Shown one piece after another: positions 1 through 4,650 of a DNA stretch of 5,905 nt. The position numbers were made by a program, and so were the translations under genes. The number at the start of each line of letters is the position of its first letter. The first letter of the stretch is position 1. The notes beneath the pieces were generated by a model. The model worked only from the letters and a program-made list of their open reading frames with translations, made no database searches and was not told where the DNA came from. The DNA comes from Pseudomonadota bacterium. Lineage in GTDB: Bacteria; Pseudomonadota; Gammaproteobacteria; Pseudomonadales; UBA5518. Location: positions 1 through 5,905 of the forward strand of contig CAUJIL010000123.1 in NCBI GenBank assembly GCA_963204845.1, read 5' to 3'.

Positions 1-1
1 G

Positions 2-796
2 GAGCGGCTCGAGATCGAGTTCGGTTACGCGCACAAGGTGCGCTCGCCGAACCTCTACGAGCGCTACACCTGGTCCACGTGGGCGATGGCGGCGACGATG
101 AACAACTTCGTCGGCGACGGCAACGGCTACGTGGGCAATCCGGCGCTCGATCCGGAGCAGGCCGACACGCTGTCGGCGGCCCTCGACTGGCATTCGGCCG
201 ACCGCAGCCGCCAGCTGCGTGTCACGCCGTTCTATACCCTGGTCGAGGATTACATCGACGCGGTGGCGCGGCCGGGGTTCGTGGTCGATCGCTTCAATGT
301 CCTCGACTTCGCGAACCAGGAAGCGCGCCTGTACGGCGTCGACATTTACGCACGCACGCCGATCGCGCGCACCGGGGCCGGCGAGCTGGGCCTGGAAGCG
401 CTCGTGAGCTACACCGACGGCGAGAACCGCGACAGCGGCGACCATCTGTACAACATCATGCCGCTGAACGCGAAGATCGCGCTGACGCACCGGCGGGGAC
501 GCTGGGACAACGCGCTCGAACTGGTCGTGGTCGACGGCAAGGACGAGGTGTCGGACGTGCGCAACGAGATCGCCACCGGCAGCTACGAGCTGGTGAACCT
601 GAACCTCAGCTACAACTGGGCGCGCGTGCGCGTCGACTTCGCGGTCGAGAACGTGTTCGACGAGTTCTACTCGCTGCCGCTGGGCGGGGCCTACCTCGGC
701 CAGGGCACGACGATGATGATGAACGGCGTGCCGTGGGGAATCGCGGTGCCGGGCATGGGCCGCTCGTTCAACGCCGGCGTCACGCTGCGGTTCTGA
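2..796 (+). CDS. TonB-dependent outer-membrane receptor, C-terminal part (5' truncated by window edge)
   Basis: The reading frame is open from base 2 and ends at TGA 794-796, giving the last 264 residues of a larger protein. It should be the distal half of the 22-strand beta-barrel of a TonB-dependent receptor, which takes up a metal chelate or other large ligand across the outer membrane using ExbBD-TonB energy. Visible support: GYAHKVRSPNLYERY near residues 8-22, the common 'RxPxLYERY' barrel motif; GNPALDPEQADTLS, the 'GNPxLxPExA' motif; alternating aromatic/polar beta-strands such as LRVTPFYTLVEDYID; ENVFDEFY near the end, the 'NxFDxxY' motif; and a last strand SFNAGVTLRF ending in Phe, the outer-membrane insertion signal. 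The plug domain, TonB box and signal peptide lie outside the window. Two segments are rich in Met (WAMAATMNNF and TTMMMNG), which recalls copper-type receptors but does not prove a substrate. The family is secure; the ligand is unknown. Confidence 0.93.
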   Translation, partial: ERLEIEFGYAHKVRSPNLYERYTWSTWAMAATMNNFVGDGNGYVGNPALDPEQADTLSAALDWHSADRSRQLRVTPFYTLVEDYIDAVARPGFVVDRFNVLDFANQEARLYGVDIYARTPIARTGAGELGLEALVSYTDGENRDSGDHLYNIMPLNAKIALTHRRGRWDNALELVVVDGKDEVSDVRNEIATGSYELVNLNLSYNWARVRVDFAVENVFDEFYSLPLGGAYLGQGTTMMMNGVPWGIAVPGMGRSFNAGVTLRF

Positions 797-812
797 GGCC
801 GGAATCGCAACT

Positions 813-838
813 CCGTCGGCATGAATGCCGACCTACGG
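813..838 (-). repeat. GTAG-type REP/SMAG-like palindromic repeat
   Basis: Bases 815-832 are an inverted repeat: GTCGGCAT and ATGCCGAC, eight perfect pairs around a 2-base centre. CTAC follows at 833-836, so on the minus strand the stem is preceded by GTAG. A GTAG tetranucleotide at the foot of a short stem is the hallmark of REP/SMAG elements described in Stenotrophomonas and relatives. It starts 16 bases after the receptor stop codon, the usual intergenic place, and its RNA hairpin could protect the mRNA 3' end or weaken read-through. Only one copy is visible, so its repeated nature in this genome is inferred. Confidence 0.6.
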
Positions 839-888
839 TGAGCATGAATTACCGCTTCGCAATGAAACCGGTCGGTACCCGGTCGCTG

Positions 889-897
889 TGCTAGCCT
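889..897 (+). promoter_or_regulatory. possible extended -10 promoter element for the ThDP enzyme-SDR unit
   Basis: TGCTAGCCT has the form TG-n-TAnnnT, an extended -10 element, 35 bases before the ATG at 932. No good TTGACA-like -35 box is found 16-18 bases upstream, which extended -10 promoters can tolerate. Its location in the only sizeable gap before the ThDP gene supports the idea, but a nine-base match is weak evidence. Confidence 0.27.
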
Positions 898-931
898 CGC
901 GGCTTCGTCACGACGACCGGAGACATCGATC

Positions 932-2671
932 ATGAGCACCGACGCGAGCCCTCGCCCCGACGGCGGCGAACTGCTGGCGCGCACACTCGCCGCCGCGGGT
1001 GTGGAGCACGTCTTCGCACTGCACGGCGGACATCTCGAATCGTTCTGGCAGGGCTGCGTGCGCCACGGCCTGCAGCTCACGGACTTCCGCCACGAGGCAT
1101 CCGCCGGCCACGCCGCCGATGCCTACGCGCGCACCACCGGGCGTCTCGGCGTCTGCGTGATCACCTCGGGTCCGGGCTTCACCAACGCGATCACCGCGAT
1201 CGCCAACGCCTTCCTCGACGGCATACCGGTATTGTTCATCGTCGGTTCGCCGCCCTTGCGTGACGCCGAGACCAACCCGCTGCAGGGCGGCATCGACCAG
1301 ATCGCGATGGCGCTGCCGAGCGTGAAATGGGCGCACCGGGTGACGCACACCGAACGCATTCCCGAACTCGCCGCGCAGGCGGTGCGCACTTGCCTCAACG
1401 GTCGCCCCGGACCCGTGCTGCTCGAAGTTCCGATCGACGTGCTGCACATCCCGGTCGACGAAAACCTGGTGCACCCGCCGACCGGGCTCGGTGTCCGCAC
1501 CGCCCCGGCACCGGCGCCGCAGGACGTGGAGGCGATCATCGCGATGCTGCGCGCGGCCGAACGCCCGGCGCTGTTCGTCGGTAACGGCATCCGTCTCGCT
1601 GGCGCCGAGGCCGAGCTGCTGCGCTTCGCCGAGACGAGCGGCATTCCGGTCTTCTGCGGCGGCCACGGCTACGGCGCGCTGCCCTACGACCATCCGCTGT
1701 ACGGCAAGGACCTCGCGCTGCTGTCGCTGCTCGGGATGATGGGCCAGCCCGGGGTGGACGCGCTGCTGGTGGTCGGGGCGCGCTTCGGCATGTTCAGCGG
1801 CGGGCGCCTCGGCACGCCGGTCGCGCCGGGCGTGCCGATCGCGCAGATCGATCTGCATGTGCCCGAGCTGGGGCGGCTGCGCGAGGTGAGCATCCCGGTG
1901 CTCGCCGACGCCCGCGAGGCGCTGCGCGCGCTCGCCGACGCGGCGGCCACGATAGCTTGGCCCGACCGTTCGGCGTGGGCCGCGACCGCCACCGGGCTCA
2001 AGCACTTCGCCGCCCAGTTGTACGGCGCGCCGGATCCCGAGGCGACGCCGGTGCACCCCTACCACGCGGTGGCCTCGATCGCCGATGCCGCACCGCCGGA
2101 TGCGATCTACGTGGTCGATGGTGGCGAGGCGTCCGCGTGGAGCCACATGGTGCTGCGTGCCAGCGCGTCGTGGCAGCTGATCGGCGCCGGTTATCACGGC
2201 TGCCTTGGCGTGGGGCCGGGAATGGCAATCGGCGCCGCGATCGCGCACCCCGGGAGGCGGGTGCTGCAGATCACCGGCGACGGCGCGATCGGCTTCCACA
2301 TCCAGGAATTCGAGACCATGGTGCGCCACGGTCTGCCGGTGGTCACGGTGATCCTGAACAACCGGCTGTGGGGCATGTCGGCGCACGGGCAGGATCTGGT
2401 CTACGGACGTGAACGACGCGTGATCTGCTCGCTGCCGGACACGCCGTACGAAGCCGTCGCGGCCGCGTTCGGCTGTCATGCCGAGCGGGTCGAACGCCTC
2501 GCCGAGCTGGCGCCGGCGCTGCGTCGGGCGTTCGACTCGGGGCGGCCCGCGTGCATCAACGTGCTGATCGACCCGGACGAGATGCACCCGAGCATGCCGG
2601 CGATGGTCGGCGCCGACAACCCGGCCGAGAACGAGATCATGATCCCGTACTACGACAACATCCGTCTCTGA
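932..2671 (+). CDS. Benzaldehyde lyase-like ThDP-dependent enzyme (acetolactate synthase large-subunit superfamily)
   Basis: The 579-residue protein is full length for ThDP-dependent decarboxylase/carboligase enzymes and should make or break C-C bonds next to a carbonyl (acyloin formation or cleavage) in the cytoplasm. The N-terminal PYR domain has HGGH at 31-34 and the cofactor-activating glutamate E55 in FRHEASAGHAADAYAR. The central domain includes GARFGMFSGG. The C-terminal PP domain has the ThDP/Mg motif from GDG 449-451 to NN 476-477. Compared with Pseudomonas fluorescens benzaldehyde lyase as I remember it, similarity is strong from GGELLARTL onward (GVEHVF, ETNPLQGGIDQ, KWAHRV, ELGRL, RPACINV). 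His29, Glu50 and Gln113 are kept as H34, E55 and Q118. Pocket residues differ: Trp163, Tyr397, His415 and Ala480 align with I168, a Ser, A419 and M482, so the substrate probably differs. The ATG at 932 has GGAGA at 919-923, eight bases upstream. An SDR gene follows 12 bases downstream. A generic acetolactate synthase-like annotation is possible, but biosynthetic AHAS is unlikely because no small subunit gene is adjacent. Confidence 0.93.
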   Translation: MSTDASPRPDGGELLARTLAAAGVEHVFALHGGHLESFWQGCVRHGLQLTDFRHEASAGHAADAYARTTGRLGVCVITSGPGFTNAITAIANAFLDGIPVLFIVGSPPLRDAETNPLQGGIDQIAMALPSVKWAHRVTHTERIPELAAQAVRTCLNGRPGPVLLEVPIDVLHIPVDENLVHPPTGLGVRTAPAPAPQDVEAIIAMLRAAERPALFVGNGIRLAGAEAELLRFAETSGIPVFCGGHGYGALPYDHPLYGKDLALLSLLGMMGQPGVDALLVVGARFGMFSGGRLGTPVAPGVPIAQIDLHVPELGRLREVSIPVLADAREALRALADAAATIAWPDRSAWAATATGLKHFAAQLYGAPDPEATPVHPYHAVASIADAAPPDAIYVVDGGEASAWSHMVLRASASWQLIGAGYHGCLGVGPGMAIGAAIAHPGRRVLQITGDGAIGFHIQEFETMVRHGLPVVTVILNNRLWGMSAHGQDLVYGRERRVICSLPDTPYEAVAAAFGCHAERVERLAELAPALRRAFDSGRPACINVLIDPDEMHPSMPAMVGADNPAENEIMIPYYDNIRL

Positions 2672-2683
2672 GGAGTCGCCGCC

Positions 2684-3529
2684 ATGCAGCCCGACGGCAA
2701 GGCGCTCGCGGGGCGTCGCGTACTGCTCACCGGTGCGAGCGGGGGTATCGGTGCCGCCACGGCACGGCTGCTCGCCGAAGCGGGAGCGCGGCTCGCGCTG
2801 TTCGACCGTGACGAGGCGGCGCTGCAGGCGCTGGCGGCCGGTTTGCCGGACACGCAGGCCCATCTCGCGCTGGCGCTGGACCTGCGCGACGACGCGGCGC
2901 TGGAGGCGGCGGTGCACGCGGTGATGGAGCGTTTCGGCGCCGTCGATGTGCTGATCAACAACGCCGGCGTGCTGATCGGCGGCCACGCCGAACAGGGTTC
3001 GGCGGCGCGCGTGCGCGAGCTGCTCGACTGCAATCTGTACGTACCGATCCGGCTGTGCCAGCTGCTGGTGCCCGCGATGCGCGCGCGGGGCAGCGGGCAC
3101 GTCGTGAACATGGTGTCGGCCGCGGCGCTGCTGGCGGTTCCCGGTTTCGCGATCTACGGCGCCAGCAAGTCGGGACTCTACACGTTCAGCCGCGTGCTGC
3201 GGCGCGAACTCGCGGACAGCGGGGTGCACGTAACGACGCTGTGCCCGGGCGCCACGCGCAGCCCGATGACGCACGCCATGGACGCGGCCGGTGGCGCGCC
3301 GGGCGCCGAGGCGCAGCACGACGTGCAGCTGCCCGCGCGTGCATTGCTCGCTGCGCTGCTGGATCCGCGCGACGAGGTCTTCGTGACGCGACGCCCGCGC
3401 GGGCAGGCGCTCGCACTGCTGCTCGAGCGCGTGTGGCCGCGGCTGCTCGACCGGATGTGGGTGCGCCGCTGCGATGCGGAACACTTCCGCATCGCCGCCT
3501 GCGGCGGGCGCCGCGGCCGGCCCGACTGA
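2684..3529 (+). CDS. SDR family NAD(P)-dependent oxidoreductase
   Basis: This 281-residue classical short-chain dehydrogenase/reductase interconverts a hydroxyl and a carbonyl group with NAD(P)(H). The Rossmann glycine motif is TGASGGIG at 16-23. Asp41 at the end of beta-2 (LALFDRD) favours NAD(H), although R42 beside it leaves this open. D67 lies in LDLRD, where SDRs contact the adenine, and NNAG is at 92-95. The catalytic tetrad reads N117, S145, Y158 and K162 (YGASK), with the normal 13-residue Ser-Tyr spacing. PGAT follows at 188-191. The last 50 residues form an Arg-rich amphipathic tail (for example LLERVWPRLLDRMW) beyond the core fold, perhaps for membrane or partner contact. The Shine-Dalgarno GAGGAG (2670-2675) overlaps the stop codon of the ThDP enzyme gene and lies eight bases before ATG 2684, so the two are almost certainly co-translated. 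A joint role on an alpha-hydroxy ketone or its diol is inferred; the substrate is unknown. Confidence 0.93.
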   Translation: MQPDGKALAGRRVLLTGASGGIGAATARLLAEAGARLALFDRDEAALQALAAGLPDTQAHLALALDLRDDAALEAAVHAVMERFGAVDVLINNAGVLIGGHAEQGSAARVRELLDCNLYVPIRLCQLLVPAMRARGSGHVVNMVSAAALLAVPGFAIYGASKSGLYTFSRVLRRELADSGVHVTTLCPGATRSPMTHAMDAAGGAPGAEAQHDVQLPARALLAALLDPRDEVFVTRRPRGQALALLLERVWPRLLDRMWVRRCDAEHFRIAACGGRRGRPD

Positions 3530-3541
3530 GGCGCTCGCCCC

Positions 3542-3558
3542 GCGCGGTACGGCCGCGC
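3542..3558 (+). terminator. GC-rich hairpin after the SDR gene, possible terminator
   Basis: GCGCGG (3542-3547) and CCGCGC (3553-3558) pair perfectly around a five-base TACGG loop, 13 bases after the SDR stop codon. There is no T-run after the stem, so it is not a canonical intrinsic terminator. In such GC-rich DNA a six-pair stem can arise by chance. Confidence 0.25.
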
Positions 3559-3659
3559 ACGTTCGCGACCGATTGCGCTGCCGAACTCTTCCGTGAACAT
3601 GGGGCATGCCTGTGAGCGTCGAATTGTGCTTGAATCGACAGTCGAAGAGAGGGAGAGGC

Positions 3660-3713
3660 ATGGCGCGGGGTCAGCTCGACAACGCGTGCGTGGACGTCCC
3701 CTGCGTATCCTGA
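3660..3713 (+). CDS. Possible 17-residue leader ORF upstream of the nucleotidyltransferase gene
   Basis: ATG 3660 opens a 17-codon frame (MARGQLDNACVDVPCVS) ending at TGA 3711-3713. It is preceded by a purine-rich, Shine-Dalgarno-like run, GAGAGGGAGAGG (3647-3658), one of the strongest candidate ribosome sites in the window, though it reaches to within one base of the ATG and GAGGG in its 5' half gives the better spacing. The stop lies 14 bases before the GTG start of the nucleotidyltransferase and touches its AAGGA ribosome site. Translation here could therefore feed ribosomes into the next gene. I recognise no family. The alternative is that the purine run serves a longer in-frame product, but the frame of the downstream gene is different. 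Confidence 0.25.
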   Translation: MARGQLDNACVDVPCVS

Positions 3714-3717
3714 AGGA
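3713..3717 (+). promoter_or_regulatory. Ribosome binding site choosing GTG 3728 as start
   Basis: AAGGA sits ten bases before GTG 3728. The same frame extends upstream to an earlier GTG (3593), but those 45 codons read as Arg/Glu-rich non-conserved sequence, whereas recognisable protein begins with SKLVDQIREAL right after GTG 3728. Confidence 0.5.
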
Positions 3718-3727
3718 CTGCGAGCCC

Positions 3728-4258
3728 GTGTCGAAACTGGTCGATCAAATCCGTGAAGCGCTGGTGGTGTTTGCCGGCATCGGCACCCGTCCGGCGCTGA
3801 TCGGTGGACTCGCGCTGGCGGCGCACAACGTGGTCCGTGCGACCCAGGACGTGGACTTCCTGGCGGATGCCGATGACGCGGATCGACTGCATGACACGCT
3901 GCTGTCGCTTGGATACGTCTGCATTCACCGCAGCGAGGATGCGGCGAACTACGTGCGCCACGATGAGAGGCTCGATTTCCTGTATGCGCATCGGCCCATT
4001 GCCCGTCGATTGCTGGCAGAGGCCGATGAGCGTGACACGCCGCTCGGTCCGGTGCGTGTGATCAGTGTCGAGGGTCTGATTGCGTTCAAGCTGCAGGGAT
4101 ACGTCAATGATCCCCGGCGCACGCGGGACCTGGACGACATCCGCGCCTTGCTCCGTGCCAACCATGACCTGGACAGGAAAGAGCTCAGGGAGTATTTCGT
4201 CCTGTTCCAGCGCGAGGAGTTGTTCGATGAACTCGTTGCCGGTCTCGAATGTCCCTGA
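3728..4258 (+). CDS. Minimal nucleotidyltransferase (MNT / AbiEii-like fold)
   Basis: The 176-residue protein has the signature of the DNA polymerase beta-like nucleotidyltransferase superfamily, which transfers nucleotides to RNA, protein or small molecules. GG at 26-27 in ALIGGLALAAH is followed by RATQDVDFL with the metal-binding pair D41 and D43. A third carboxylate is D83 in RLDFLYA. EGLIAFKLQGYVND (115-128) and RRTRDLDDIRALL (130-142) match the C-terminal helices of AbiEii/AbiGii-type and related stand-alone enzymes. All catalytic acids are present, so it appears active. Such proteins often act as toxins (type IV AbiE, MenT) or as antitoxins (MntA with HEPN toxins). No classical AbiEi or HEPN partner is beside it; instead a 64-residue gene overlaps its 3' end. 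Local G+C is about 61%, lower than the preceding genes, suggesting acquisition. An earlier in-frame GTG (3593) is the alternative start and would add 45 unrecognisable residues. The fold is secure; the substrate and biological role are not. Confidence 0.85.
   Translation: MSKLVDQIREALVVFAGIGTRPALIGGLALAAHNVVRATQDVDFLADADDADRLHDTLLSLGYVCIHRSEDAANYVRHDERLDFLYAHRPIARRLLAEADERDTPLGPVRVISVEGLIAFKLQGYVNDPRRTRDLDDIRALLRANHDLDRKELREYFVLFQREELFDELVAGLECP
4214..4219 (+). promoter_or_regulatory. Strong Shine-Dalgarno inside the nucleotidyltransferase gene
   Basis: GAGGAG lies seven bases before ATG 4227, within the last codons of the nucleotidyltransferase gene. Its quality and spacing fix the start of the small downstream gene at 4227, giving a 32-base overlap between the two genes. 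Confidence 0.6.
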
Positions 4259-4421
4259 GGGTGAGGTCGTGCTGGTAGCCGAAGGCGGCGTGCCATGCGC
4301 GCCGGTGAACCGTAACGATCCCATCGCGCAGTGGGTGGCGCTGATGGAGGTGGTCGAAATGTTGTGTCCGCAGTGGCCCGTGCGCGAACCGCTGGCGAAG
4401 GGTGAGTCTTTCAGGTTGTGA
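4227..4421 (+). CDS. Small conserved-looking protein overlapping the nucleotidyltransferase gene
   Basis: A 64-residue protein starts at ATG 4227 behind GAGGAG and ends at TGA 4419-4421. Its first 32 bases overlap the nucleotidyltransferase gene in another frame, so the pair is probably translationally coupled. There is no signal peptide or membrane helix. The N-terminal part looks loose and acidic. The C-terminal half, NRNDPIAQWVALMEVVEMLCPQWPVREP then GESFRL, reads as a short helix with a Trp/Pro-rich end, the sort of compact motif kept in real proteins. I have an uncertain recollection of similar short hypothetical proteins ending in 'CPxWPxR...FRL'. No named function is known to me. Position and overlap suggest a partner of the nucleotidyltransferase, for example an antitoxin, regulator or adaptor; this is inference. 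Confidence 0.65.
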   Translation: MNSLPVSNVPEGEVVLVAEGGVPCAPVNRNDPIAQWVALMEVVEMLCPQWPVREPLAKGESFRL

Positions 4422-4579
4422 CGAGCAGCCGTGAAGCAGGACGCCAGGAGCAGTTTCTCCCGCTGGCATTCGCAGCCGAGACCGTTGTCAAAGGGGAACT
4501 GCACCGCCTCGCTGGCGATCGGCGATCAGCGATCGGGAGAGAGCGGTACTGCGTCGAGGTCACCGACTGGGTCCGGTAG
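4418..4579 (+). CDS. Possible 53-residue protein, third member of the nucleotidyltransferase cassette
   Basis: GTG 4418 overlaps the TGA of the preceding gene in a GTGA stop/start junction, and the frame runs 53 codons to TAG 4577-4579. The product begins MTSSREAGRQEQFLPLAFAA, continues ETVVKGELHRLAGDRRSA and ends RERYCVEVTDWVR. It is basic, has no membrane helix, and its helix-like middle and strand-like end resemble real protein. About 72% of its third positions are G or C, somewhat low for the window but in keeping with a lower-GC segment. Against it, there is only a weak AGG ribosome site upstream, the tandem heptamer repeat lies inside it, and I recognise no family. It may be a coupled small gene or a chance frame. 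Confidence 0.4.
   Translation: MTSSREAGRQEQFLPLAFAAETVVKGELHRLAGDRRSAIGRERYCVEVTDWVR
4514..4534 (+). repeat. Three abutting 7-base tandem repeats
   Basis: GGCGATC, GGCGATC and AGCGATC lie head to tail, followed by G. Each unit contains GATC, so three GATC sites fall at 7-base spacing. If the 53-codon frame is real, these 21 bases encode seven of its residues without shifting the frame. The block may be a small slippage-prone repeat or part of an intergenic repeat. Confidence 0.55.
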
Positions 4580-4650
4580 GCCACCGCTTTGGCCGGCGCG
4601 GAGTTGTGCAGCGCGCCCCGATGCGTACACCATTGCGCCTGCCCTGCCGA

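Noticed and set aside
932..2671. Biosynthetic acetolactate synthase (IlvB/IlvI) for the ThDP enzyme
   Set aside because: No regulatory small subunit or other branched-chain amino acid gene is adjacent, and the sequence follows benzaldehyde lyase more closely along its length.
3618..3639. GTCGA...TCGAC inverted repeat as an operator before the nucleotidyltransferase
   Set aside because: Only five pairs match with a 12-base spacer and poor inner symmetry, which is expected by chance; no convincing promoter overlaps it.
908..3661. A 917-codon open frame on the minus strand opposite the ThDP enzyme and SDR genes
   Set aside because: It lies antisense to two genes with clear family motifs, and its product is monotonous Arg/His/Gln/Ala-rich sequence without domains. 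Long antisense frames are expected in GC-rich DNA with strong third-position G/C bias.
3593..3727. N-terminal extension of the nucleotidyltransferase from an upstream GTG
   Set aside because: The extra 45 codons are Arg/Glu-rich and unlike the family, and GTG 3728 has an AAGGA site at a workable distance.
4606..4650. Upstream GTG start for the RND adaptor
   Set aside because: GGAG lies only two bases before GTG 4606, too close to serve, and the added residues would push the basic-hydrophobic anchor inward. ATG 4651-4669 gives a normal N terminus.
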